Shown here piece by piece: positions 17,620-26,533 of a DNA stretch of 64,000 nucleotides. The translations under genes were made by a program, and so were the position numbers. Position 1 is the first letter of the stretch, and every line of letters begins with the position of its first letter. The notes beneath the pieces are model-generated. The model was not told the origin of the DNA and searched no databases. It saw only the letters and a program-made list of their open reading frames with translations. This DNA is from Corynebacterium sp. TAE3-ERU16 (GTDB taxonomy: Bacteria; Actinomycetota; Actinomycetes; Mycobacteriales; Mycobacteriaceae): contig NZ_JAHUTN010000002.1 in assembly GCF_019209935.1 (NCBI RefSeq), positions 310,001-374,000 of the forward strand. Direction: 5' to 3'.

Positions 17620-19476
17620 TTGACGAAACGTTCTGGAAGATCCCGCGAATCCGAGCGGCACTCCAGCACCGCACCCTCGACCCCGGCGGACGGACGCCGG
17701 AACGGTTCCGAGGAGACCACCGGTTCCCCCGGTGCGCGACTCCGCGCGGAAGCTGACCGTCGGGCCGATCAGGCCCTCGCCGAGATCGCCCGTGAGGACG
17801 CCAAGGCTGAAGAGGACCGCCGCATCCTCCGGGAGAACGGAATCGCCGTCGAATCCTTCGACTCCGATGGTGGAGACTCCGTCAACTCCGGTCCCCGGTC
17901 CGAGAAGTCAGCGGAATCTCCGGATTCACTTTCGTCAGAGACCTCCGTCCGACCCACGTCCGTCGAGTCCGTTTCCGACCGCGGGAACGGAGCCGGAGCA
18001 GCGGATCCCACCCCGGAGCCCACGCCCGTTCCAGCCGCCGACGGGCAACCCGATACACCCCCCTCCCCGGACCGTGGGGCCACCGTCACCGAGTCGGATC
18101 ACGAAGACGGGACCTCGTCCGAGTCTGACGACACACCCGTCGAGGAGAACACCGACGAAACAGCCGGTTCCCGGACCGTATCCGCTCCCGCCGTTTCAGA
18201 GGCCGCGGATTCCGACATCACCGACGGATCTGAGCCGGCAGGGGACACGGTGCCGGAACATCTCCGTGCCCCCGTGGAACCTGAGGACCACAACCCGAGC
18301 CGCGGTCGGGTGAAGATCTCCGAGAAGACCGTCACGAAGATCGTCCGCCGGGCTGCAGCGAGTGTGCCCGGTACCACGGATCAGGCCGGCGGCCTGGATG
18401 TGCTCGGACGCAACTACCCGCGCTTCGACGTCGAGCTCGACAGCAACTCCGATGCCGTGGCGATCGACGCCTACATCGCCGTCAGCTGGCCCTCCCCCGT
18501 GACAAGGGTCGCCGAGACCGTGCGTACGACCATCTTCGACTGGGTACGCGACATGACCGACATTCCGGTCGTACGAGTCAACGTAACCGTCGGCCCGATC
18601 GTCCCCGGTGCAGACCGCGTGACCGAAGCCGAGCTCAGCGCCTTCGACACGACACCCACCCTCCGGCCCGTAGTCGTGACCGCGACGAACGCGGCTCTCG
18701 ACGAGATCATCTGTAGCGCCCGCAACTCCGACCTCACTCCGGTGTCGGTCAGATCCGTAAGTGAGCGTCTCCGGCCGGTAGCCATCTCGGGCCCGGACAA
18801 CGCCGCTCTCCGGGGTATCTCGACCGGGGCCCCCGGAGACCTCCGGCCGATCACGGTGACCGCGTCCGGGGAACTCCGCGACGTATCGGTCACCGGTGAC
18901 GCAGCCGCACTGGTCCATTCGCCCGAGGTCTCCCCGGAAGCTCCGTTGGGAGACATCACCGTCGCCGATCCCCGGCCGCTCGCGGACATCACCGTCGCAG
19001 ATCCGCTCCCCCTCGCAGCGATCACCGTGCCGGAGCCTGCGCCGTTGAAGTCCATCGCGGCACGGGAGCTGCCGACGGTCACGGTCTCCGTGCCCGAGGC
19101 ACCAAGCCCCCGATCCGTGTCGACACCACGGCCACGGCCCCTGCAGAAGGTGGAGTCCCCTGAGCCCACCCGGTTGGCGAGCGTCCGCGCCCCGGACACC
19201 CACCGTCTCGCCCAGATCCACGCCGAGACAATCCGCGTGAGCCCCGTCAAGGCACCCCGTCCGACCCGCCTGACACCGGTCAGACAGAACTCGTCCGAGG
19301 CACCGCGTAAACCCCGCGTCGACCCCCGCCGCGCTCCAAAACCGCGGAACGGGACCGGTCAGAGGGAGATCACAGTCGCCTCGAGGGAGCTCCGGCCGAT
19401 CACGGTCAAACCCAGTACCATCATTCCGGTCAGCGTCGACCCTGCCAACGCAAAGGCGGTTTTGAGAGATGAGTGA
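17620..19476 (+). CDS. Large Asp23-domain protein with disordered N-terminus and C-terminal repeat region
   Basis: 618 residues from TTG (17620) with GGGGG 8 bp upstream; no better start is seen. Residues 1-230 are rich in Ser, Glu, Pro and Asp and probably unstructured, apart from a charged helix at about 40-72. Residues about 231-330 form an Asp23-like domain (E-K-T-V-T-K-I-V-R-R-A-A ... V-R-V-N-V-T-V-G-P-I-V). From about 345 on there are imperfect 10-13-residue units of the form L-x-x-I-T-V-x-x-P-x-P, at least ten copies, merging into a basic Pro/Arg tail. No signal peptide or membrane span. It overlaps the next gene by 8 bp. It may act as a scaffold binding the first Asp23 protein, which is an inference. 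Confidence 0.8.
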   Translation: MTKRSGRSRESERHSSTAPSTPADGRRNGSEETTGSPGARLRAEADRRADQALAEIAREDAKAEEDRRILRENGIAVESFDSDGGDSVNSGPRSEKSAESPDSLSSETSVRPTSVESVSDRGNGAGAADPTPEPTPVPAADGQPDTPPSPDRGATVTESDHEDGTSSESDDTPVEENTDETAGSRTVSAPAVSEAADSDITDGSEPAGDTVPEHLRAPVEPEDHNPSRGRVKISEKTVTKIVRRAAASVPGTTDQAGGLDVLGRNYPRFDVELDSNSDAVAIDAYIAVSWPSPVTRVAETVRTTIFDWVRDMTDIPVVRVNVTVGPIVPGADRVTEAELSAFDTTPTLRPVVVTATNAALDEIICSARNSDLTPVSVRSVSERLRPVAISGPDNAALRGISTGAPGDLRPITVTASGELRDVSVTGDAAALVHSPEVSPEAPLGDITVADPRPLADITVADPLPLAAITVPEPAPLKSIAARELPTVTVSVPEAPSPRSVSTPRPRPLQKVESPEPTRLASVRAPDTHRLAQIHAETIRVSPVKAPRPTRLTPVRQNSSEAPRKPRVDPRRAPKPRNGTGQREITVASRELRPITVKPSTIIPVSVDPANAKAVLRDE

Positions 19477-20017
19477 AGTCCAGACGGTCCGCGGGCGCCG
19501 ACCCGCCGCCAGTCCCGCGGCGAGGTATCTCGCTGTGCTGTTCGGGCTGCTTTTTCTCGCAGGCGCAGCAGTCGCCGGACGTGATCTCTACATCCGGTAC
19601 ACGGACGTCGACTGGCAGCCGTGGGTCTCCTCCGCCACCACATGGATCGGAGACCTCAGCTACCGGAACTGGATGCTCCCCGCGGGTATCGCTGCCCTCA
19701 TCATCGGTCTGCTGCTCATCTGGGCGGCCATCCGTCCGCGGACGAAGACGCACCGGGAGATCGACTCCGACATCGCCGTCTGGATGCGCCCGGTCGACAT
19801 CGCCAGAATGTGCACCGCGAGTGCCCAGCGCGTCCCGGGCGTCATGGGCGCTCACACCGTCGCCCGGAAGCGGTCCATCGATGTGACGGTGATCGGAAAC
19901 ACACAGGACCAGAGACTCCGCGAGGAGTTGCAGCAGTCGCTGCAGCCCCTGGCGAACCTCGTCGCCGGTTCGCCGGCACTGAACGTCAAGGTCCAGAACA
20001 AGGAGGCCACCAAGTGA
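19469..20017 (+). CDS. Asp23-associated membrane protein with two transmembrane segments (DUF6286-like)
   Basis: 182 residues. Hydrophobic segments at about 19-38 and 68-88 flank a short extracytoplasmic loop with several Trp (D-W-Q-P-W-V). A cytoplasmic domain of about 90 residues follows (A-V-W-M-R-P-V-D-I-A-R onward) with an Asp23-like strand pattern (I-D-V-T-V-I). ATG at 19469 overlaps the previous gene. Such proteins resemble AmaP, the membrane anchor of Asp23. The family name is tentative. Confidence 0.75.
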   Translation: MSEVQTVRGRRPAASPAARYLAVLFGLLFLAGAAVAGRDLYIRYTDVDWQPWVSSATTWIGDLSYRNWMLPAGIAALIIGLLLIWAAIRPRTKTHREIDSDIAVWMRPVDIARMCTASAQRVPGVMGAHTVARKRSIDVTVIGNTQDQRLREELQQSLQPLANLVAGSPALNVKVQNKEATK

Positions 20018-20583
20018 GCCACGGACTAGCTTTTGTCGACCGCCTGCTCGTCTTCATCGTGGGCCTCGCACTGACGTTCCTGGGCTTGTGGTCCATCGGC
20101 CTGTTCCTCGACGTCCCCGAGGCACGACGCGTCACCTCCTACGCCGATCAGGGGATGTGGGCCAACGCACCCGATCTCGGCTGGTACGACTGGGCACTCG
20201 TCGGAGTACTCGTCGGCGGAATCATCATCGGCCTCTGGCTGGTTATCGCGAACCTCCGGCGCCGGTCGATCTCCGTGGTCAACAGCGCGTCCTCCACGGA
20301 CATGGGCGACATCAACTTCAACCTCGGCACCCTCGCGGAAGCCGTCGCGGACTCGCTCGAGGACACCCACGGTGTCTCGAAGGTCCGGAAACGTGTTGTC
20401 GTCGACCGGGGCCTCACCACCATCGAGTTCACCGTCGACGCCGCCTCCGACTGCAGCGTCCCGGGTATCCGGACCGCAGTCGAACAGGCCGAGCGGGATC
20501 TCCGCGACGCCATCGGCCCGAGCGACGCGGCGACGTCCTACCGGATCCACATAGACAGGGTTCCGCAGAACCGCGAACTCTGA
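20014..20583 (+). CDS. AmaP-like membrane anchor of the Asp23 cluster
   Basis: 189 residues, GTG start overlapping the previous stop by 4 bp (GTGA). Two transmembrane segments (about 9-30 and 62-83) with a loop of about 30 residues, then a cytoplasmic domain (I-N-F-N-L-G-T-L-A-E-A-V-A-D-S-L-E onward) like AmaP of Staphylococcus. It may recruit the soluble Asp23 proteins to the membrane. It is the last gene of the cluster and is followed by a terminator. Confidence 0.78.
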   Translation: MSHGLAFVDRLLVFIVGLALTFLGLWSIGLFLDVPEARRVTSYADQGMWANAPDLGWYDWALVGVLVGGIIIGLWLVIANLRRRSISVVNSASSTDMGDINFNLGTLAEAVADSLEDTHGVSKVRKRVVVDRGLTTIEFTVDAASDCSVPGIRTAVEQAERDLRDAIGPSDAATSYRIHIDRVPQNREL

Positions 20584-20612
20584 TTCAGCTGAAGGTCGTC
20601 CCACGGACCCAC

Positions 20613-20663
20613 AGGCCCCGTCACGGTCTCCCTTATTTCCGGGAGAAGGCACGGGGCCTTTCC
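20613..20663 (+). terminator. Terminator of the Asp23 cluster
   Basis: Outer stem AGGCCCCGT (20613-20621) pairs with ACGGGGCCT (20651-20659); an inner stem TCTCCC/GGGAGA closes the loop. A short T-tract (CTTTCC) follows on the plus strand. Confidence 0.7.
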
Positions 20664-21105
20664 GCTGTCCGGTGTTTCCGGGGCCTCGCGGCGCGCCGCG
20701 CACCGGGCTCCGGTCGATGTGGGTCGTGGTTCGTCCGGAGGACCCCGTATCCTCCGTGAAATAGAAGGTCCTACCTGATCTGGGGGAAGGACTCCCCGGT
20801 GCGCCGAAGCGCCAGCCGCTTCAGGGAGACCGGGGCTCCGTCCGCGGGTCACGGGAGGACAGTCACCATCGGCCCGTTCGCGTCCACCCACGCCGCGGGT
20901 GGGCCCGGGATCTGGCCACCCCTCGGGCCGAGCCATTTCCGTTCTTCCGCTCCCCCGGAACAGATGCGGTGGCGGAAACGCTCCTTCTCACCGCATCCGT
21001 CCAGGCACCGGTCGGCCGGAAAGCCGTTTACCGGCCCTTGACCGTCGATCTCAGTACACGCCCGTCCATCGAGTCCTACGAGTCACGTCCGTTCCCGGAA
21101 ACGCG
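20664..21105. other. Convergent gap between Asp23 cluster and tuf
   Basis: About 440 bp between two terminators facing each other. Frames crossing it have no recognisable protein and the composition gives no coding signal. I see no RNA gene or repeat in it. Confidence 0.4.
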
Positions 21106-21142
21106 GAAACCCCGTCCCACGCGGAACGTGGAACGGGGTTTC
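21106..21142 (-). terminator. Terminator of tuf
   Basis: Stem of GAAACCCCGT and CCACG with matching right arms around a CGGAA loop, one A opposite C mismatch, located 54 bp past the tuf stop. TTTCCGG follows on the minus strand. Confidence 0.7.
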
Positions 21143-21195
21143 GGTGCCCCGGCCCCGGGGTGTTTCATCCCGGGAGCCGGTTCAGATCATCGCTG

Positions 21196-22386
21196 TTACT
21201 TGATGATCTTGGTGACACGGCCGGCACCGACGGTACGGCCGCCCTCGCGGATGGCGAAGCGCAGGCCCTCGTCCATGGCGACCGGCTGGATCAGGGTGAC
21301 GGTCATGTCGACGTTGTCGCCGGGCATGACCATCTCCGTGCCCTCCGGCAGCTTAACGACGCCGGTGACGTCGGTGGTGCGGAAGTAGAACTGCGGACGG
21401 TAGTTGTCGAAGAACGGGGTGTGACGGCCGCCCTCATCCTTGGACAGGATGTAGACGGAGCCCTCGAACTCGGTGTGCGGGGTGTAAGCGCCCGGCTTGG
21501 CCACGATCTGGCCACGCTCGACGTCCTCGCGCTTGATACCACGGAGCAGCAGGCCGCAGTTGTCGCCGGCCTCGGTGTAATCGAGCAGCTTGCGGAACAT
21601 CTCGATACCGGTGACCGTGGTGGTCTGGCTCTTCTCGCGGATGCCGAGGATCTCGACCTCCTCGTTGACCTTCAGCTGACCGCGCTCGACACGGCCGGTG
21701 ACGACGGTGCCGCGACCGGTGATGGTGAAGATGTCCTCGATGGGCATCAGGAAGGGCTTGTCGGTCTCGCGCTCCGGGTCCGGGATGGACTCGTCGCAGG
21801 CCTTCATGAGCTCGACGATCTTCTCGGACCACTCGGGGTCGCCCTCGAGAGCCTTCAGAGCGGAGATGTGGACGATCGGGGCGTCCTCATCGAACTCCTG
21901 CTCGGCGAGGAGCTCGCGGACCTCCATCTCGACGAGCTCGAGGATCTCCTCGTCGTCGACCATGTCGCACTTGTTGAGCGCGACGAGAATGTAGGGAACG
22001 CCGACCTGGCGCGCGAGCAGAACGTGCTCACGGGTCTGGGGCATCGGGCCGTCGGTGGCGGCCACAACGAGGATGGCGCCGTCCATCTGAGCCGCGCCGG
22101 TGATCATGTTCTTGATGTAGTCGGCGTGACCGGGGGCGTCGACGTGCGCGTAGTGGCGCTTCTCGGTCTGGTACTCGACGTGGGAGATGTTGATCGTGAT
22201 ACCACGCTCCTTCTCCTCCGGTGCCTTGTCGATGGCGTCGAAGGCGAAGGCCTGGTTCAGATCCGGGTATGCCTCAGCCAGAACCTTGGTGATGGCTGCG
22301 GTGGTGGTGGTCTTACCATGGTCGACGTGACCGATGGTACCGATGTTGACGTGCGGCTTCGTACGCTCGAACTTCGCCTTTGCCAC
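21196..22386 (-). CDS. tuf: Elongation factor Tu
   Basis: 396 residues. GTPase motifs: G1 G-H-V-D-H-G-K-T (19-26), G3 D-A-P-G-H, G4 N-K-C-D, then domains 2 and 3 ending V-T-K-I-I-K. It delivers aminoacyl-tRNA to the ribosome. GTG start with AGGAGGA 8 bp upstream. It is separated from fusA by a terminator and has its own strong promoter, unlike the str operon of E. coli. Elfamycin-contact positions look normal. Confidence 0.98.
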   Translation of the reverse strand: MAKAKFERTKPHVNIGTIGHVDHGKTTTTAAITKVLAEAYPDLNQAFAFDAIDKAPEEKERGITINISHVEYQTEKRHYAHVDAPGHADYIKNMITGAAQMDGAILVVAATDGPMPQTREHVLLARQVGVPYILVALNKCDMVDDEEILELVEMEVRELLAEQEFDEDAPIVHISALKALEGDPEWSEKIVELMKACDESIPDPERETDKPFLMPIEDIFTITGRGTVVTGRVERGQLKVNEEVEILGIREKSQTTTVTGIEMFRKLLDYTEAGDNCGLLLRGIKREDVERGQIVAKPGAYTPHTEFEGSVYILSKDEGGRHTPFFDNYRPQFYFRTTDVTGVVKLPEGTEMVMPGDNVDMTVTLIQPVAMDEGLRFAIREGGRTVGAGRVTKIIK

Positions 22387-22523
22387 TGTATGTCCTCCTG
22401 GACTTCGCGGTGGCTACGACTCTCGCAGCCACATAGGTGGTAGTGCCATACTGCCGGCAGCCCCACGTCTTTCGAAAGGGGGCATACGGGTATGACTGGT
22501 TCATTTTTTGTGCCAGTTACCTG

Positions 22524-22552
22524 ATACTAGGTGCTCAACCCGCGTTTTTCAA
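22524..22552 (-). promoter_or_regulatory. SigA-type promoter of tuf
   Basis: Minus strand: -35 TTGAAA (22547-22552), 17-bp spacer, -10 TAGTAT (22524-22529). The predicted start near 22517 gives a leader of about 130 nt to tuf. No other element was recognised in this gap. Confidence 0.75.
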
Positions 22553-22767
22553 ACGGCGGATCAAAGCCGGTACCTCGGGTAACGGCCGGCTCAACCTCCG
22601 TGCGGGGAGGTTCAGCGGACCGCTACCCGAAACTGGAAGATTTTCTCGGGGGCGATCAACCGGCACTCATCCGAGTAGCGGCATCGCTTCCCTTGTTCTC
22701 CGGGTTCAACCGGTGCCACGCCTCTTCCCGTGCCCGGTGGAATCGGACCCCCGGGAAGAGGTGGGGC

Positions 22768-22807
22768 GTCCGGGAGGAGTCCCTGTTCGGGTGCTACCCT
22801 CCCGGAC
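22768..22807 (-). terminator. Hairpin terminator after fusA
   Basis: Perfect 10-bp stem GTCCGGGAGG / CCTCCCGGAC with a 20-nt loop, 11 bp after the fusA stop. No long T-tract. A second hairpin using CCTCTTCCCG/CGGGAAGAGG (about 22719-22760) lies just beyond. Confidence 0.6.
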
Positions 22808-22818
22808 CGGCGGTCCTC

Positions 22819-24948
22819 TTAGCTGGAGGTGCCGTTGCGCTCGGCGATGATCTCGGACGCGACGTTCGTGGGAACCTCAGCGTAGGAGTCGAAGATCATC
22901 GAGTAGTTGGCGCGGCCCTGCGTCTTGGAACGCAGGTCGCCGACGTAACCGAACATCTGGGACAGCGGGACCTTGGCCTTGACGACCTTGGCACCCGCGC
23001 GGTCTTCCATGGCCTGGACCTGGCCACGACGGGAGTTGACGTCGCCGATGACCTCACCCATGTACTCCTCGGGCGTGGTGACCTCGACGGCCATCACGGG
23101 CTCGAGCAGGACCGGCTTCGCCTTCGCGACGGCTTCCTTCAGCGCCTGCGAACCGGCGACCTTGAAGGCCATCTCGGAGGAGTCGACCTCGTGGTACTGA
23201 CCGTCCAGCAGGGTCGCCTTGATGTTGACCAGCGGGAAGCCGGCGAGGTAGCCGTACTGCATCGCATCCCGGATACCGGCGTCGACGGACGGGATGTACT
23301 CGCGGGGAACGCGACCGCCGGTGACGGCGTTCTCGAACTTGTAGGTAGCGGACTCGCCCTCCTCCAGCTCCTCGGGATCCGGGGAGTAGGGATCGAGCGC
23401 GATGACGACCTTCGCGAACTGGCCCGAACCACCGGTCTGCTTCTTGTGCGTGTACTCGAGCTTCTCGACGGGCTTGCGGATCGTCTCGCGGTAGGCGACC
23501 TGCGGGGCACCGACGTTCGCCTCGACCTTGAACTCGCGACGCATGCGGTCGACGAGGACGTCGAGGTGGAGCTCGCCCATACCACCGATGACGGTCTGGC
23601 CGGTCTCGTCGTCCAGCTTGACGGTGAAGGTCGGATCCTCTTCAGCCAGCTTCTGGATGGCGGTACCGAGCTTCTCCTGGTCCGCCTTGGACTTCGGCTC
23701 GATGGCGACCTGCAGAACCGGGTCCGGGAAGTCCATGGACTCCAGGATGATCTGGTCGTTGAGATCACACAGGGTGTCACCCGTGGTGGTGTCCTTGAGA
23801 CCGATGAACGCGTAGATGTTGCCCGCGCGTGCCTCGTCGACCGGGTTCTCCTTGTTGGCGTGCATCTGGAACAGCTTGCCGATGCGCTCCTTGTTGCCCT
23901 TGGTCGCGTTCATGACCTGGGCACCCGGATCGACGCGACCCGAGTAGACGCGCACGAAGGTCAGCTTGCCGAAGAACGGGTGAGCGGCGATCTTGAAGGC
24001 CAGGGCGGAGAAGGGCTCGTCGACACTGGGCTTACGGGACAGCTCCACCGTGTCGTCGCCGACCTTGTGGCCGTGGACCTCGCCGATGTCCAGAGGAGTC
24101 GGCAGGTAGTCGATGACGGCGTCGAGCAGGGGCTGGATGCCCTTATTCTTGTAGGCGGAGCCACAGAGAACCGGGAAAACCTCGGAGTTGACCGTCATCT
24201 TCCGGATGGCGCCCTTGATCTCGTCGATCGACAGGCCGTCACCACCGAAGTACTTCTCCATGAGCTCTTCGTCGGATTCGGCGACAGCCTCGAGCAGCTT
24301 CTCGCGGTATTCCTCGGCGAGCTCCTTGAGGTCCTCGGGGATCTCCTCGTAGGTCGGCTCGGCTCCGATGTCGACCTTGCCGCGCCAGGTGATCGCACGC
24401 ATGTTCAGCAGGTCGACGACGCCGTCGAAGTCATCCTCTGCACCGATGGGCAGCTGGAGAACCAGCGGCTTGGCGCCGAGGCGCTCGATGATGGTCTTGA
24501 CGGTGAAGTAGAAGTCCGCACCCAGCTTGTCCATCTTGTTGACGAAGCAGATACGAGGAACCTCGTACTTGGCGGCCTGACGCCACACCTGCTCCGACTG
24601 GGGCTCGACGCCCTCCTTGCCGTCGAAGACGGCGACCGCGCCGTCGAGGACACGCAGGGAGCGCTCAACCTCGACGGTGAAGTCGACGTGACCGGGAGTG
24701 TCGATGATGTTGATCTGGTTGTTGTTCCAGAAACAGGTGACCGCGGCGGAGGTGATGGTGATGCCGCGCTCCTTCTCCTGCTCCATCCAGTCGGTGGTCG
24801 AGGCACCGTCGTGGGTCTCGCCGACCTTCCGGTTGATACCGGTGTAGAAGAGAATTCGCTCGGTAGCGGTGGTCTTGCCGGCATCGATGTGGGCCATGAT
24901 GCCGATGTTGCGGACCTTATTCAGGTCAGTAAGCACTTCTTGTGCCAC
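22819..24948 (-). CDS. fusA: Elongation factor G
   Basis: 709 residues from GTG at 24948 ([15 protein letters not shown]), which fits the C. glutamicum N-terminus and has GGGGA upstream. A TTG four codons earlier is possible but less likely. GTPase motifs [16 protein letters not shown] and N-K-M-D are present, with domains II-V. It drives ribosomal translocation and, with RRF, recycling. It lies 337 bp after rpsG, longer than usual for a str operon. Confidence 0.97.
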   Translation of the reverse strand: MAQEVLTDLNKVRNIGIMAHIDAGKTTATERILFYTGINRKVGETHDGASTTDWMEQEKERGITITSAAVTCFWNNNQINIIDTPGHVDFTVEVERSLRVLDGAVAVFDGKEGVEPQSEQVWRQAAKYEVPRICFVNKMDKLGADFYFTVKTIIERLGAKPLVLQLPIGAEDDFDGVVDLLNMRAITWRGKVDIGAEPTYEEIPEDLKELAEEYREKLLEAVAESDEELMEKYFGGDGLSIDEIKGAIRKMTVNSEVFPVLCGSAYKNKGIQPLLDAVIDYLPTPLDIGEVHGHKVGDDTVELSRKPSVDEPFSALAFKIAAHPFFGKLTFVRVYSGRVDPGAQVMNATKGNKERIGKLFQMHANKENPVDEARAGNIYAFIGLKDTTTGDTLCDLNDQIILESMDFPDPVLQVAIEPKSKADQEKLGTAIQKLAEEDPTFTVKLDDETGQTVIGGMGELHLDVLVDRMRREFKVEANVGAPQVAYRETIRKPVEKLEYTHKKQTGGSGQFAKVVIALDPYSPDPEELEEGESATYKFENAVTGGRVPREYIPSVDAGIRDAMQYGYLAGFPLVNIKATLLDGQYHEVDSSEMAFKVAGSQALKEAVAKAKPVLLEPVMAVEVTTPEEYMGEVIGDVNSRRGQVQAMEDRAGAKVVKAKVPLSQMFGYVGDLRSKTQGRANYSMIFDSYAEVPTNVASEIIAERNGTSS

Positions 24949-25285
24949 AGTGTTCCCCAAACTCGTTGGTTCTTGGTGATTGCCCGGACGTTCGCCCGGA
25001 CGGTGTTGTCACCGGTGGATATGAATTCTTTGCCGTACCGCGCCACGGCCCGTACCCGGGCCAGCCGCTCGTGGAGAGCTTAGGCGCTCCGGGTGAACCG
25101 GAGGTGAACGGCGCCGGATGCCCCGCCACCCGCATGAGATGCGGGCCGGGAACGACCGACCGTCGATTAGCGCGACGACCCCGCCACCGGACCGCGGCGT
25201 TCCGGCGACGCCGGATACGCGAGGCATCCGGGACGCCGGGTGTGACACGGTGTGAACGGCGAGGGGGTCATCAGCTGATCTGCTC
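24949..25285 (-). other. rpsG-fusA spacer
   Basis: 337 bp, no gene. Contains a small hairpin (CCCGCAT-GAG-ATGCGGG, about 25127-25143) and no convincing promoter or T-tract. fusA may be transcribed from rpsL or from a promoter I cannot identify here. Confidence 0.35.
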
Positions 25286-25753
25286 TTACCAGCGGTAGTG
25301 GGCGAAGGCGCGGTTGGCCTCTGCCATCTTGTGGGTGTCCTCGCGACGCTTCACCGAGGCACCGAGACCGTTGGCTGCATCCAGGATCTCGTTGGCAAGA
25401 CGCTCGGTCATCGTCTTCTCACGGCGCTGGCGCGTGAAGTTCACGAGCCACCGCAGAGCGAGGGTGTTGGCGCGGCCGGGGCGGACCTCGACGGGCACCT
25501 GGTAGGTGGCGCCACCTACGCGGCGGGAGCGGACCTCGAGGTCGGGCTTCACGTTGCCGAGAGCCTTCTCGAGGGTGCCGACGGGATCGGTTCCGGTCTT
25601 CTCGCGGCAGGTCTCGAGCGCACCGTAGACGATGCGCTGTGCGGTGGACTTCTTGCCGTCCAGGAGCACCTTGTTGACCAGCTGGGTCACGAGCTCGGAG
25701 TTGTAGACCGGATCCTTGACTACTTCGCGCTTCGGCGCTGCAGACTTACGCAT
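25286..25753 (-). CDS. rpsG: 30S ribosomal protein S7
   Basis: 155 residues, [12 protein letters not shown]7 nucleates assembly of the 30S head and contacts E-site tRNA. It lies 3 bp after rpsL in the same operon. Confidence 0.97.
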   Translation of the reverse strand: MRKSAAPKREVVKDPVYNSELVTQLVNKVLLDGKKSTAQRIVYGALETCREKTGTDPVGTLEKALGNVKPDLEVRSRRVGGATYQVPVEVRPGRANTLALRWLVNFTRQRREKTMTERLANEILDAANGLGASVKRREDTHKMAEANRAFAHYRW

Positions 25754-25756
25754 GTC

Positions 25757-26128
25757 TTACTTCTCCTTCTTCGCGCCGTAGCGGGAACGGGCCTGCTTGC
25801 GGTCCTTGACACCCTGGGTGTCGAGGGAACCACGGACGATCTTGTAACGGACACCGGGAAGGTCCTTCACACGGCCGCCACGCACGAGCACCATGGAGTG
25901 CTCCTGCAGGTTGTGGCCCTCACCGGGGATGTAGGCGGAAACCTCGATACCGGAGGTCAGGCGGACACGCGCGACCTTACGGAGCGCCGAGTTCGGCTTC
26001 TTCGGGGTGGTGGTGTACACGCGGGTGCACACGCCACGACGCTGGGGTGAACCCTTGAGCGCCGCGGTCTTCACCTTGGTGGTCTTGTCATGGCGGCCCT
26101 TACGGACCAACTGCTGAATAGTGGGCAT
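25757..26128 (-). CDS. rpsL: 30S ribosomal protein S12
   Basis: 123 residues, [12 protein letters not shown]12 monitors decoding. The two lysines whose change gives streptomycin resistance (in T-P-K-K-P-N-S and G-R-V-K-D-L-P) are both present, so the protein reads as sensitive. First gene of the str operon, driven by a good promoter. Confidence 0.98.
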   Translation of the reverse strand: MPTIQQLVRKGRHDKTTKVKTAALKGSPQRRGVCTRVYTTTPKKPNSALRKVARVRLTSGIEVSAYIPGEGHNLQEHSMVLVRGGRVKDLPGVRYKIVRGSLDTQGVKDRKQARSRYGAKKEK

Positions 26129-26181
26129 GAACCGTCTTTCTTGTCTGATCGGCTTCCTCGGTTCGATGTCGCCGACCGAGT

Positions 26182-26210
26182 ACTGTACGTTCCTTGCTTG
26201 TCGCCTGAAA
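26182..26210 (-). promoter_or_regulatory. SigA-type promoter of rpsL
   Basis: Minus strand: -35 TTTCAG (26205-26210), 17-bp spacer, -10 TACAGT (26182-26187), about 55 bp before rpsL. The rest of the gap up to the rpoC terminator holds no gene. Confidence 0.65.
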
Positions 26211-26455
26211 CCGCAAAAACTAATGTAAACGCGCGAAACCCAGTCAGCCGCTCTCGCTGGCCTACCGGGGAAATTCAGGCTCCCACCATGGAGACGTGGG
26301 ACTGATGGATCAGACTACCCCATCAGTCACAGAAAAACCAACTCCCCGTCCGTCGGTAGGACGGTCGGCCGTCCGCCGACCCGTGGTGGTGGGTTTTCCG
26401 CGCCTTCCGCCCGCCCTTGCACCCCGTCCCCGGATGAATCGGTGCGGAACGGGAA

Positions 26456-26495
26456 AGCCCCCGGTGCCCGTGCTGATGCACGCACACCGGGGGCT
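26456..26495 (-). terminator. Terminator of rpoBC
   Basis: Perfect 11-bp stem AGCCCCCGGTG / CACCGGGGGCT with an 18-nt loop, 38 bp past the rpoC stop; TTTCCC follows on the minus strand. Confidence 0.75.
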
Positions 26496-26533
26496 CGGCC
26501 GGAGCGGTGGTGTCCACCGCTCCCCCACCCGGA

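Noticed and set aside
20899..21200. Plus-strand frame beginning in the Asp23-tuf gap and running across tuf
   Set aside because: The frame is mostly the tuf antisense strand; the part in the gap shows no coding bias.
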